19,681 bases of DNA from JBAPRR01 sp049281195 (GTDB lineage: Bacteria; Actinomycetota; Acidimicrobiia; Acidimicrobiales; CAVXTF01). The stretch's first letter is position 1, and every line of letters begins with the position of its first letter. The translations under genes and the position numbers were made by a program. A model generated the notes under the pieces. The model saw nothing but the letters and a program-made list of their open reading frames with translations. It ran no database searches and had not been told where the DNA came from. Below are positions 7,544-14,815 of this stretch, piece after piece. The stretch spans positions 1 to 19,681 of the forward strand of contig JBAPRR010000198.1 of NCBI GenBank assembly GCA_049281195.1, read 5' to 3'.

Positions 7544-8176
7544 ATGACGTGGTCGTCCTACGGGGAGTACCTGGCATTCGCCATCGTTCTGATTCTGGTT
7601 CCGGGGCCTGACTTCGCCGTCGTCACCAGGAACACTCTTATCGGTGGCCGGAGCCGGGGCAGGTGGGCTGCGTTTGGAGTCGCTTCTTCCGCTGCCGTCC
7701 AGGGAAGCGCCGCCGCGGCCGGGCTGAGCGCCCTCGTGGTGAGAGCACAACCGGTGTTCGAGGCGATCAAGTGGTCCGGAGTCGTGTATCTGGTGTTCCT
7801 AGGGGTCCAGGCGATCGCTTCGTCCGCGAAAGGGCGCTACCCGCCCTTGGCCGGACCGGATCCGTCGATGTCGAGAACCGGAAGATGGGCGGGTTGGCGA
7901 CAGGGGTTGCTTTCGAACATCACGAATCCGAAAGTCCTGATCTTCTATCTGGCGGTCCTGCCGCAATTCCTGCACCCCGGGTCGGGTGCTGTTTGGGTAC
8001 TGGCATTCGCCTGGAGCCACGCGCTCTTGTCGTTGCTCTATCTACTGGTTCTGAGCGCCGGTCTCCACGGGGCGCGGCGATTCCTCCAAAAGAGGAAGGT
8101 GCGTAGGACCCTCGATGCGTCCACTGGCCTCCTGCTATTGGGCTTCAGTGCGAAGCTCGCTTCCGAGCACGTCTAA
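7544..8176 (+). CDS. LysE/RhtB-family amino-acid exporter
   Basis: This 210-residue membrane protein has the family's usual length and about six hydrophobic segments. The N-terminal LVPGPDFAVVTRNTLIGG motif and the central LLSNITNPKVLIFYLAVLPQ motif are diagnostic of LysE/RhtB exporters, which move amino acids or homoserine lactone-like compounds out of the cell using the proton gradient. The substrate cannot be read from the sequence. The start is ATG 7544, which begins directly at the first membrane segment. The frame is open far upstream (to about 7241), but that extension is antisense to the oxidoreductase gene and is not membrane-like. A GGAGG lies upstream but too far away to be a good ribosome site. 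The gene is convergent with the anti-sigma gene. Confidence 0.9.
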   Translation: MTWSSYGEYLAFAIVLILVPGPDFAVVTRNTLIGGRSRGRWAAFGVASSAAVQGSAAAAGLSALVVRAQPVFEAIKWSGVVYLVFLGVQAIASSAKGRYPPLAGPDPSMSRTGRWAGWRQGLLSNITNPKVLIFYLAVLPQFLHPGSGAVWVLAFAWSHALLSLLYLLVLSAGLHGARRFLQKRKVRRTLDASTGLLLLGFSAKLASEHV

Positions 8177-8202
8177 ATGGATCACTCAAACGAGCGACGC
8201 GT

Positions 8203-8619
8203 TCATCGTCCCGGTCCCTCTTTTTCCATCCACGCGTACCGCCGGCCTTCGCGTTCCTCCTTGCCGTGGTTGTCGACCAACGCATCGAGCAATAGAGCGG
8301 ACAGGTCAGCGGTCCTTTCCCAGTTGGGGTTGGTCGAGGCCTCCCCAGCTCGTTCTGCTCGCTCGAACACGCACGCGATGCGCACTTGATTCGCGATTCT
8401 GAGGAATTCGAAGTTCACGTTCTCGTACTGGTCGATCGGTCCGAACGAGATGCACAACTCGTCGATGGCAAGACGGAGGTCTTCGATCTCATCGATGTCG
8501 AAGCCCGCCCTTGACCCGACTGCTGCGGCGGTGAAACGGGCGAGCACGACGAGATCGGCCGAACCCGGAAAAGAGAGCTTGACCGCTTCCTGTTCGTCGG
8601 TTCTGACCGACTGGCTCAC
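8203..8619 (-). CDS. RsbW-like anti-sigma regulatory factor, copy 1
   Basis: This 138-residue protein has a GHKL-type anti-sigma domain. DLVVLARFTAA near residues 23-33 and DEIEDLRLAIDELC near 42-55 match the N-terminal helices of actinobacterial RsbW-like proteins. LLDALVDNHG lies near the C-terminus. The classical DxGxG ATP box is not evident. By family, it would bind and inhibit a SigB/SigF-type sigma factor and phosphorylate a STAS partner. The GTG start overlaps the stop of the upstream STAS gene as GTGA, giving a coupled antagonist/anti-sigma pair. It is clearly paralogous to the protein encoded at 12653-13093, roughly 60 percent identical over the central segment by eye. Its sigma target is probably the factor encoded at 13090, but that is inference. 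Confidence 0.85.
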   Translation of the reverse strand: MSQSVRTDEQEAVKLSFPGSADLVVLARFTAAAVGSRAGFDIDEIEDLRLAIDELCISFGPIDQYENVNFEFLRIANQVRIACVFERAERAGEASTNPNWERTADLSALLLDALVDNHGKEEREGRRYAWMEKEGPGR

Positions 8620-8963
8620 GAAGGGGGGACCTCTGAGTCAGGCCGTGTCGAGTGGATCGGGAAGGTGTCGTCCAATCCCGTGATCTGAAGGACCTTCAAG
8701 ATCCGGGGGTCTGTCACGATCAGATGGAGCTCTCCGCCTGTCGCGCGGCATTCCTCCAATGCTCCGACCAGAACCCCTAGGGCGGTCGAGTCGAGGAAGG
8801 TCGCCCCGAGCAGATCCACGACGATCGTTGAACGGCCGGCGACGAGCAAGTCGTCCACCTCCTGTTGGATCGCTGGAGCCGTAGCGAGATCGACCTCGCC
8901 CTCGAGCAGGATCACGGGCAGGCCGGGGGTGAGGCCGGCGGGACCGGGAGCTTCATTGCTCAC
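8616..8963 (-). CDS. STAS-domain anti-anti-sigma factor (RsbV-like)
   Basis: This 115-residue STAS protein has the typical order ILLEGEVDLATAP (18-30), then TIVVDLLGATFLDSTALGVL (46-65), then a helix and ELHLIV strand. Ser59 in DSTALG is the expected phosphorylation site. When dephosphorylated, such proteins capture the RsbW-like anti-sigma factor and release sigma. The start chosen is GTG 8963, because AAAGGAGG sits 9 bases before it. An ATG-initiated form from 9023 would add 20 residues without a good ribosome site. The protein is translationally coupled to the anti-sigma gene downstream. The PP2C phosphatase encoded at 10093 is the obvious candidate for dephosphorylating it. Confidence 0.93.
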   Translation of the reverse strand: MSNEAPGPAGLTPGLPVILLEGEVDLATAPAIQQEVDDLLVAGRSTIVVDLLGATFLDSTALGVLVGALEECRATGGELHLIVTDPRILKVLQITGLDDTFPIHSTRPDSEVPPS

Positions 8964-8972
8964 TTTTAGATT

Positions 8973-8980
8973 CCTCCTTT
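8973..8980 (-). promoter_or_regulatory. Strong ribosome binding site for the STAS gene
   Basis: On the minus strand this reads AAAGGAGG, followed by 9 bases and GTG 8963. It decides the start of the STAS gene in favour of that GTG. Confidence 0.75.
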
Positions 8981-9066
8981 TGGCGCTCCAGGTCGGGTGT
9001 CCGTCGGGAACGTTTTCAGGCAATTCAATGTACCGCAGCCATTTCTTCGCTTTTGCCCCCGTTCAT

Positions 9067-9097
9067 CCGAGTTCTCGGGCGTGAGTCGCTGACTCAC
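9067..9097. repeat. Two adjacent short inverted repeats between HAD and STAS genes
   Basis: CCGAG-TT-CTCGG lies at 9067-9078 and GTGAGTC-GCT-GACTCAC at 9081-9097, both with perfect arms. They sit downstream of the HAD gene and upstream of the STAS gene on the minus strand. They could be a HAD terminator, although no T-run follows, or an operator for the STAS pair. A further GACTCA copy lies at 9110-9115. Confidence 0.4.
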
Positions 9098-9135
9098 ACC
9101 CAATTTGCCGACTCAACCCACCTGATCGCCACTGA

Positions 9136-9867
9136 TCATTTGACTCGGATCCGCGACGTCGACGACCAGGTGTTGAGATTCGAGCGGGATGCCCTTCGCG
9201 AACCGGGACGCAGCAGGTCGGCGATCGGAGACGACCCCCAGCGCCCGAGCAGCTCTGAGCAACCCCTGTAGACGGCGAGTGCGCCCGCCCATTGCAGACG
9301 CGACTGGTCGGTTCCTCCGCTTTCGACCGCCACGCAGTCGATCCCGGCTGCGGCGGCGGCATTTACGTCCCAGATGGCGTCTCCTAGCGCCAGTGCATCC
9401 TCCGGGGACGCCCCGGAGCGTTCGAGAGCCACCGAGAAAAGGTCGGGAGATGGTTTCGATGCGTCCGCCATGTCACCGTGGACAACGTCACGAATGACGT
9501 CATCACATCCGATGGCCCCGACAAGAAATTGTAGATCGCGTTCACTCGAAGAAGAGACGAGGATCACATTTCCACCCTCCTCGTCCACCCGTCTGAGAGT
9601 CTCGCGTGCGCCCGGGAAGGGCCGAACCATCTCATGTGTGGCATCGAAGTGCCTGCCGTGTGCCTCTTCGATCGAAACGTCGTGAAATCCAAGAAGTGTC
9701 GTGAGAAGTTCGCTTCCTCCCATCCCTATGAGGGAGTGGATTTCGACCATCGGCCGGCCGTGGCCGGCCTCGCCAAGGGCCTTCCACCATGCCAACGTGT
9801 GCAGGTAGGTGGTATCGAGGAGAGTCCCGTCGATGTCGAAAAAGATCGAGCGCGATGTTCGTCCCAT
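9136..9867 (-). CDS. HAD-superfamily phosphatase (phosphoglycolate-phosphatase-like)
   Basis: This 243-residue HAD hydrolase has all four core motifs: motif I DIDGTLLDT with nucleophile D11 and acid D13, motif II ILVSSSSERD, motif III lysine in ASKPSPDLF, and motif IV LALGDAIWD. The cap segment between motifs I and II is helical (HTLAWWKALGEAG), as in the phosphoglycolate phosphatase and beta-phosphoglucomutase subfamily. The substrate is unknown. The ATG has GGGAGG just upstream. The last 25 or so residues are Ser/Arg-rich (SRRASRSNLNTWSS) and do not look like a HAD domain, so this tail may be an extension or the result of a lost earlier stop. It is divergent from the GAF-PP2C gene and is not obviously part of the sigma circuit. 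Confidence 0.88.
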   Translation of the reverse strand: MGRTSRSIFFDIDGTLLDTTYLHTLAWWKALGEAGHGRPMVEIHSLIGMGGSELLTTLLGFHDVSIEEAHGRHFDATHEMVRPFPGARETLRRVDEEGGNVILVSSSSERDLQFLVGAIGCDDVIRDVVHGDMADASKPSPDLFSVALERSGASPEDALALGDAIWDVNAAAAAGIDCVAVESGGTDQSRLQWAGALAVYRGCSELLGRWGSSPIADLLRPGSRRASRSNLNTWSSTSRIRVK

Positions 9868-10058
9868 TTCCCTCCCAAGGAGCCCATCTTCGCCTCACGG
9901 CCGTTTGGTCGATACCCGCGCAAGAACGGAGGAAACGAAGCAAGCGTGCTGGCCACAACCGAGCCTGTTGGTAATCTTGAGTGCTTCGCGCTCAGGTATG
10001 GCGGGTCAGGAAAGACCGGGTTTTCGCCCCTCCGTGGCCGGCTTCTTATGCCAGTGCC

Positions 10059-10064
10059 TAGAAT
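10059..10064 (+). promoter_or_regulatory. Possible -10 element for the GAF-PP2C gene
   Basis: TAGAAT resembles a housekeeping -10 box about 30 bases before the ATG. I see no convincing -35 at 17 bases. No SigB-like GTTT/GGGTA pair is present in this 225-base divergent intergenic region. Confidence 0.25.
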
Positions 10065-10092
10065 CAGCGTGGAATAATGTCCTGGTCAACAC

Positions 10093-12441
10093 ATGAAATT
10101 GACGGGGAGGGGCGGGTTGGCCGGAGATCGCAACATCGAGGTCGAGCGCTTGGTCGCTGCCGAACGGGCCACCCGCGCGGCAGGCGAATCGGCGGCTCGC
10201 TGGTGGCGCGAGATGGCTGCAACGGCGGCCACGGCCCGCACCGACCGGGCATTCGACAGTTTGCTTCGCACATTTTTGGCGACGATCAAGAATGCCCTGA
10301 ATGCCGACGCCGTCTCGGTCCTCGTTGCGAATCCCGAGGGTGACGAGCTTGTCGCTCGGGCGTCGGACGGTTTGAGCGAGGAACTGACAGTCGGCCTCGG
10401 GATCCGGATCGGCGAGGGGATGTCGGGCCAGGTCCTTGCCACAAAGAAGCCTCTGGTCTTCGACGACATCTCCACGATCAACATTGTCTCGCCCGTCCTG
10501 CGCACGAGCGGCATGCATTCGGTGGTGGCAGTCCCGATCGCGGTAGGCCAACGGGTGCTCGGAGTTCTCTACGCAGGTAGTCGCTCGATCGCACATTTCT
10601 CCTCCTTGGATGGAGAGCTACTGGAGATGATCGCTACCCGTCTCGCTGAGACGCTCGAGCGCGTCGATGCCTTCGAAACCGAAAGAACAGCGCGGGCCAA
10701 GGCTGAACGTACCGCCGATCATCTGATTCGCCTTCAACGGATCACGGCGAAGCTCCTTTCTGCCACAACGCCCGAGGAGATCGCGACGAAGGTCACGGAT
10801 GCTCTTGCTACCGATGCGGTCGGCGTCGACGTCGCATGGAGCAGCGTTTGGCTTGTGAGCGGGACGAAGCTCCTTCTCGTGTCGACGCCGAGGGGCCTTC
10901 CCGTTGCGGACTCGTTCGGCGAGATTGCCCTCGATTCGGGCGATCCGCTCGCCCGCACCGTTCGCGACCGGTGCGCCACCTACTCGGAGGATGGGGAAGC
11001 ATCGGAATCCCTGCCCGACGATGGTCGACTCCTGTATACGAGTTGGGCTGCCATACCCCGGGTCGTCAATCAGGAATGCATAGGCGTGGTTGTCGTCGCG
11101 TACCGGCAGTCTCACGAGTTCGACCAGGACGAGCGTGACTTCCTGACCGCGATCGCCGATCAGGCCGCTCTCGCTACAGAACGGGCACGGCTTTATGCGG
11201 CACAGGTGAACGTCGCCGAAACCAATGCATTCTTCGCTCAATCGGCACGGGCAATAGCGGAAGGCACTGATTTCGCCGACACTCTCTCCCGGCTCGCAAA
11301 CCTCGCGCTGCACGTTCTGGGCGACATCTGCCTCATCGACGTGCTCGATGAGGACGGTTCCATCCAGCGGATGGTCGCTCAGCACCGCGACGAGACCATG
11401 CAGCACCTGGTGGATCATCTGAGAACCGAGTATCCACCAGATCCGGAAGGGTTCCACCCGGCCATCGAAGTGATCCGGCTCGGTAAGACGCGGTGGTCCA
11501 ACGAGATGTCAGACGATTTCCTGCGCGAGACCACCAGGGACGAGGCGCACTTCGCGCTGGTGAAGGCGCTGCAGTTCCGCTGTTACATCTCCGTCCCGCT
11601 AATGGGCGAATCAGAGGCAATCGGTGTGTTGACCCTCGTTTCGACTTCACGGACGATCGGACCAACGGACGTTTCACTGTCTGAAAGATTCGCCGAGCAC
11701 GTGGCCGCCGTCATCGACAACGCACGCCGGTACGAGTCGACCGTCCAGACCTCGCACACGCTCCAACAGAGCTTGTTACCGAGACGACTGCAGAGGGTTC
11801 CGGGCCTCCAGGTGTACACGCGTTATCTGCCGGCAACCCGGGGTCTCGAAGTCGGTGGAGACTTCTACGATCTCATCACCCTTCCGGGCGGGGACGTCGG
11901 ATTCATGATCGGCGACGTCGCCGGGCACGATCGCGCAGCGGCAGCACTGATGGGACAGCTCCGGAGCGCGGCCAGGGCGTTGGCCGGACAGGTGGACACT
12001 CCCTCCGAGCTCATTGCTGCGCTTCAGTGGAGTTGGGACCTGCTCGGGTTCGATCGGATAGCTACCGGACTATTCGGGCGTCTCGATCCCGCGACGGGTG
12101 ACTTGATGATGGCATCGGCCGGCCACTATCCGCCCCTGTTGGTAGAAGTGGGATCAGGCGAATATCTGCCCATCAAACCCGGTAAGCCCCTCGGGGTTTC
12201 GGGTGGTGGCTCGGTGGACTGGCACGGGAGGCTCGAGGACGGGCAGGCCTTGTTGTTGTTTACGGACGGCGCCATCGACGAAAGGGAGATAGGCGCCACC
12301 GAGAGCATGAAGCAGCTGTCAGAGGTCGCGGCCAACAGTGGGACCACGAATCTTTCGGTGGTTTGCGAGCGCATCGTTCGGACCCTGGCTGTCGACCGAA
12401 TAGACGATGTTGCGCTGCTTGCGATCCGTCGATACTCCTGA
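10093..12441 (+). CDS. Three-GAF PP2C/SpoIIE-family serine phosphatase (RsbU-like)
   Basis: This 782-residue cytoplasmic sensor phosphatase has no membrane segments. GAF-like domains cover about residues 50-190 (GIRIGEGMSGQVLATKKPLVFDD and GVLYAGSR regions), 215-375 (AIPRVVNQECIGVVVVAYR) and 390-550 (YISVPLMGESEAIGVLTLV). A PP2C/SpoIIE domain covers about 575-782. Metal-binding acidic residues of that family are present: GGDFYD at 588-593, GDVAGHD at 607-613, TDGAIDERE from 724, and DD at 771-772. By family it dephosphorylates STAS anti-anti-sigma proteins in response to a signal sensed by the GAF domains. The sequence does not reveal the ligand. ATG 10093 lacks a clear Shine-Dalgarno sequence; TTG 10117, preceded by GGGGAGG, is an alternative start. 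It stands alone between two partner-switching pairs. Confidence 0.93.
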   Translation: MKLTGRGGLAGDRNIEVERLVAAERATRAAGESAARWWREMAATAATARTDRAFDSLLRTFLATIKNALNADAVSVLVANPEGDELVARASDGLSEELTVGLGIRIGEGMSGQVLATKKPLVFDDISTINIVSPVLRTSGMHSVVAVPIAVGQRVLGVLYAGSRSIAHFSSLDGELLEMIATRLAETLERVDAFETERTARAKAERTADHLIRLQRITAKLLSATTPEEIATKVTDALATDAVGVDVAWSSVWLVSGTKLLLVSTPRGLPVADSFGEIALDSGDPLARTVRDRCATYSEDGEASESLPDDGRLLYTSWAAIPRVVNQECIGVVVVAYRQSHEFDQDERDFLTAIADQAALATERARLYAAQVNVAETNAFFAQSARAIAEGTDFADTLSRLANLALHVLGDICLIDVLDEDGSIQRMVAQHRDETMQHLVDHLRTEYPPDPEGFHPAIEVIRLGKTRWSNEMSDDFLRETTRDEAHFALVKALQFRCYISVPLMGESEAIGVLTLVSTSRTIGPTDVSLSERFAEHVAAVIDNARRYESTVQTSHTLQQSLLPRRLQRVPGLQVYTRYLPATRGLEVGGDFYDLITLPGGDVGFMIGDVAGHDRAAAALMGQLRSAARALAGQVDTPSELIAALQWSWDLLGFDRIATGLFGRLDPATGDLMMASAGHYPPLLVEVGSGEYLPIKPGKPLGVSGGGSVDWHGRLEDGQALLLFTDGAIDEREIGATESMKQLSEVAANSGTTNLSVVCERIVRTLAVDRIDDVALLAIRRYS

Positions 12442-12558
12442 AAGATTGCTGAGATTCACCAGGTAGAACGCGTTGTAGAACGGGTTCCAGTGCGGCCCTG
12501 ACAGAAATGGGCACCGATTACCCGGCATACTTGGAACGAAACACTTTGAGTGCTTTTC

Positions 12559-12582
12559 GTTAATGAGCCAACGTCGGGGTAT
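12559..12582 (+). promoter_or_regulatory. SigB/SigF-type promoter for the RsbW2-sigma operon
   Basis: GTTA-N14-GGGTAT fits the SigB/SigF consensus GTTT-N14/16-GGGTA closely. Transcription would begin near 12589, leaving a leader of about 64 bases before ATG 12653. It suggests the sigma factor activates its own operon. Confidence 0.7.
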
Positions 12583-12604
12583 GAACACCGTCAGAAAATG
12601 AGCG

Positions 12605-12629
12605 CCGCTCGTCCGAGCGGGCGAAAGCG
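12605..12629 (+). other. Hairpins in the leader of the RsbW2-sigma operon
   Basis: CCGCTC-GTCC-GAGCGG (12605-12620) is followed directly by a small GCG-AAAG-CGC hairpin. Both lie between the predicted start of transcription and ATG 12653, a gene with a poor ribosome site. Control of translation is possible but not shown. Confidence 0.3.
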
Positions 12630-12652
12630 CGGAACCTGGGGCTCTTCTGACA

Positions 12653-13093
12653 ATGACCGAACTTCTTGCAGCACTTCACCAAAGTGAGCGCATCGAGCTC
12701 TCGCTTCCTCCCACCGTGGATCTCGTCGTGCTGGCACGCTTTACTGCTGCGACGATCGCAACGCGGGCGCGCTTTGACGTAGACGAGATAGAAGATCTGC
12801 GGCTCGCCGTCGACGAGCTGTGCGTCTCCAACGGTCCCATCGACCTGTACAGGAACCTTCGCCTCGAGTTCCGCAGGGCGGACAACCTGATTCGGATCTC
12901 GTGCCGGTTCGAGCCCATCGGCTCACCCCCCTCGCGGAACGGGTCACACCCCACCAACGGAGTCACCCACTCCCTGGGAAATGAGCTCTCCCTCCAGTTG
13001 CTCGACGCACTGGTCGACGATCACGGGCGCGATGAGATCGATGGTCGTCCGTGCTCCTGGCTGGAGAAGAGAGGGAGCGTCAAGCACTCATGA
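12653..13093 (+). CDS. RsbW-like anti-sigma regulatory factor, copy 2
   Basis: This 146-residue GHKL-type anti-sigma protein closely matches the one at 8203-8619: DLVVLARFTAA, DEIEDLRLAVDELC, GPIDLYRN and LLDALVDDHG are shared or nearly shared. As in copy 1, I cannot find the DxGxG ATP box; the segment where it would be expected is Pro/Ser/Asn-rich (GSPPSRNGSHPTNG). Its stop overlaps the sigma factor start as ATGA, the classic rsbW-sigB arrangement, so this is probably the direct inhibitor of that sigma factor. The start at ATG 12653 gives an N-terminus similar in length to copy 1, though the ribosome site is weak. The operon is preceded by a SigB-type promoter. Confidence 0.88.
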   Translation: MTELLAALHQSERIELSLPPTVDLVVLARFTAATIATRARFDVDEIEDLRLAVDELCVSNGPIDLYRNLRLEFRRADNLIRISCRFEPIGSPPSRNGSHPTNGVTHSLGNELSLQLLDALVDDHGRDEIDGRPCSWLEKRGSVKHS

Positions 13094-13833
13094 CCGACCA
13101 ACTCTCTTCAACCGCGGACGAAGATCAGAGCCGTTTCGAAGAGTTCTCGAGGACCAAGGATCCGGCGCTTCGCGACGTCATCATCGAATCGCACCTGGGG
13201 CTCGCCAACCAGCTTGCCCGGAGATTCGGCAATCGCGGCGAGGCGCACGATGATCTCGTTCAGGTCGCGTCTATGGCCTTGGTCAAAGCCGTTGATCGCT
13301 TCGAACCTGAGCGCGGCGTCCGATTCAGCACGTTCGCCGTCAAGTGCATCCTCGGGGAACTGAAACGCCACTTCCGTGACCGGGGTTGGGCGGTAAGAGC
13401 GCCGAGGCGCATCCAGGAGCTCTACCTCGAGCTCGGTCACGAGATCGACCGGCTGGTTCAGGAGCTCGGGCGCGCTCCGACGGTGGCCGAACTGGCTGTG
13501 GCCGTGCGTGCATCCGAGCACGATGTGCTCGAGGCAATGGAGGCGGGGCGCGGGTACCGGTCGTCCTCATTGGACGCTCCTGATCAAGAAGGAGAGCCAT
13601 TCGTCGAGTCGCTCGGCGCAGAAGACCGGGAGCTCGAGCATTCGGAGAATCGCTCTGTGCTGGCCATGGGTCTTGAGCAGCTGAGCGAAAAGGATCGACT
13701 GATCCTCGAACTTCGTTTTGTGGACGGCCTTACACAGTCAGACATCGCCTCGCGCTTCGGCGTGAGCCAGATGCAGGTGAGCCGGATGTTGGCCTCGAGC
13801 CTGAAAAGGCTGAGAGCAAACTTTGAGGATTAG
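13090..13833 (+). CDS. SigB/SigF/SigG-family RNA polymerase sigma factor
   Basis: This 247-residue group 3 sigma-70 factor has region 2 visible as DDLVQVASMALVKAVDRFEP and RFSTFAVKCILGELKRHFRD, and region 3 from about residue 105 (WAVRAPRRIQELY and APTVAELA). Region 4 has KDRLILELRF and the helix-turn-helix LTQSDIASRFGVSQMQVSR. Length and motifs fit the SigB/SigF stress and sporulation family. The start is ATG 13090, overlapping the anti-sigma stop; the frame is open further upstream, but that part lies within the anti-sigma gene. It probably recognises the GTTT/GGGTA-type sites listed in this window, including the one in front of its own operon. Confidence 0.95.
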   Translation: MTDQLSSTADEDQSRFEEFSRTKDPALRDVIIESHLGLANQLARRFGNRGEAHDDLVQVASMALVKAVDRFEPERGVRFSTFAVKCILGELKRHFRDRGWAVRAPRRIQELYLELGHEIDRLVQELGRAPTVAELAVAVRASEHDVLEAMEAGRGYRSSSLDAPDQEGEPFVESLGAEDRELEHSENRSVLAMGLEQLSEKDRLILELRFVDGLTQSDIASRFGVSQMQVSRMLASSLKRLRANFED

Positions 13834-13850
13834 CGAATCGTGCCTCTTTC

Positions 13851-13874
13851 GTTAGACGGCGATTGCATGGGTAA
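13851..13874 (+). promoter_or_regulatory. SigB/SigF-type promoter for the second STAS gene
   Basis: GTTA-N14-GGGTAA starts 18 bases after the sigma factor stop and has the same geometry as the site at 12559. Both are preceded by TTTC. Transcription would begin near 13881, only a few bases before the GTG start. Confidence 0.7.
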
Positions 13875-13883
13875 CTGGGAGAC

Positions 13884-14255
13884 GTGATCAGCGAGAGCAT
13901 GGCCCCAAGTGTCGAGCCGGATGAACGGTTGAGCGTGGAGCTGCAGCCCACCAGTGACAGTTGCCGCCTCATACTCGTCGGCGCACTGTGCGGAACATCG
14001 ATTGTGGCCCTGCAAGCCCAGATCGACCAGATGGGGACAATGAGTTGCGAGGACGTCGTCGTGGACGTGTCGAAGCTCACCAAACTGGACCGGCGCGGCG
14101 AGGGCGTTCTCTTCGGGCTGTACCACTACGTGGCCGCACGCGGGGGACAGCTCCGATTCGTCGGTACGCCCGGTTGGTTGGCAACGACCATCCGGCAGAG
14201 TTTGCTGAGTACGAACTCGAGCTATCCCGACGGCGACCGCTTCGCTTCGTTCTGA
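13884..14255 (+). CDS. STAS-domain protein lacking the phospho-serine (RsbV/RsbR-like)
   Basis: This protein of up to 123 residues has a STAS-like fold: LSVELQ, RLILVGAL, DVVVDVSKLTKLD, then GEGVLFGLYHYVAARGG and LRFVGT. At the usual phosphorylation site the motif D-S-x-G-x-G-V is D69-R70-R71-G72-E73-G74-V75, so serine is replaced by arginine. It may act as a STAS protein that does not switch by phosphorylation, or as a structural partner. GTG 13884 has GGGAG only 2 bases away and sits next to the predicted transcription start, so it would be nearly leaderless. ATG 13899 is the alternative and would remove five residues. It lies immediately downstream of the sigma gene and has its own SigB-type promoter. 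Confidence 0.8.
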   Translation: MISESMAPSVEPDERLSVELQPTSDSCRLILVGALCGTSIVALQAQIDQMGTMSCEDVVVDVSKLTKLDRRGEGVLFGLYHYVAARGGQLRFVGTPGWLATTIRQSLLSTNSSYPDGDRFASF

Positions 14256-14260
14256 GCGCT

Positions 14261-14285
14261 GTTTCGTGGGCGAATCTCAGGGTAT
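14261..14285 (+). promoter_or_regulatory. SigB/SigF-type promoter for the small acidic protein gene
   Basis: GTTT-N15-GGGTAT is an essentially perfect match to the family consensus. The predicted transcript would have a leader of about 60 bases before ATG 14353. Confidence 0.7.
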
Positions 14286-14288
14286 TTC

Positions 14289-14314
14289 GTTATTCGATGC
14301 TTCATACTGGGTTC
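14289..14314 (+). promoter_or_regulatory. Possible second, overlapping SigB-like promoter
   Basis: TTTCGTTA, identical to the -35 context at 12559 and 13851, is followed by N16 and GGGTTC. The -10 is poorer than in the site 28 bases upstream, so this is an alternative or a degenerate copy. Confidence 0.3.
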
Positions 14315-14352
14315 CCTAGACCAATAAACAGAACAGTAGAGGGGATTTGAAC

Positions 14353-14562
14353 ATGGGCGACGACGCCAGGGATGACGTTTCCGATTCAACCAAGGCTGCC
14401 GAGAAAGAAGATGCTGAAGCAAAGCATGTTGCGGACCGGGGCCCGACGGCTGATGAAGAAGCTGCCGCCGATACAGACGTCCTGGACGAGGGTGTAGCAG
14501 AGCATTACGAGGACATGGCAAAGCGCGGGGTCGAGCAGCGCGGCGAAGGTCGCATCGATTGA
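14353..14562 (+). CDS. Small acidic, probably disordered protein
   Basis: This 69-residue protein is very rich in Asp, Glu and Ala, with no hydrophobic core and no cysteine. It contains HVADRGPTADEEAAAD near the middle and VAEHYEDMAKRGVEQRGEGRI at the end. I recall similar short hydrophilic proteins with an ADRxPTxxEEAAA segment and an EH-x-x-E/D-M-A block in many actinobacteria, but know no function for them. ATG 14353 is preferred because GAGGGG lies 8 bases upstream; a TTG two codons earlier is too close to it. A SigB-type promoter precedes it. A stress-related role is inferred from that promoter only. Confidence 0.75.
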   Translation: MGDDARDDVSDSTKAAEKEDAEAKHVADRGPTADEEAAADTDVLDEGVAEHYEDMAKRGVEQRGEGRID

Positions 14563-14634
14563 CCTTTCTCTCGACCGATTGACCCGCTTGACACAGCTGT
14601 CGGCGGCTGGATCCAAGACCAAGGAGATTGACCG

Positions 14635-14802
14635 ATGGGTTTAATACTGTTCATTTTGCTTCTGGCACTGCTTTTCGGTGCCGTCGGCTTTGCCGTTCAT
14701 CTGCTGTGGATCGTTGCTGTAGTCATCTTCGTGTTCTGGATCGTCGGCTTCGCATTCGGAAGAGGCGCGGACGCCGGCACGAGGCGTTGGTATCGGTGGT
14801 GA
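14635..14802 (+). CDS. Small hydrophobic membrane protein ending RWYRW
   Basis: This 55-residue protein is almost entirely hydrophobic up to residue 42 (MGLILFILLLALLFGAVGF, then HLLWIVAVVIFVFWIVGFAF), giving two predicted membrane segments. A short polar tail GRGADAGTRRWYRW follows. I recognise the pattern, including the RWYRW end, as a small hydrophobic protein common in Streptomyces and relatives; its function is unknown. AAGGAG sits 8 bases before the ATG, so the call of a real gene is good despite its size. It begins 72 bases after the acidic protein gene and may share its SigB-dependent transcript. No separate convincing promoter is seen. Confidence 0.8.
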   Translation: MGLILFILLLALLFGAVGFAVHLLWIVAVVIFVFWIVGFAFGRGADAGTRRWYRW

Positions 14803-14815
14803 GCGCTCGGTGAGC

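Noticed and set aside
10618..11457. Open frame of 279 codons on the minus strand
   Set aside because: It is antisense to the GAF domains of the PP2C gene and its composition is not protein-like.
14588..14593. TTGACA before the hydrophobic protein gene as a -35 box
   Set aside because: No acceptable -10 occurs 16-18 bases downstream. Co-transcription with the preceding gene is simpler.
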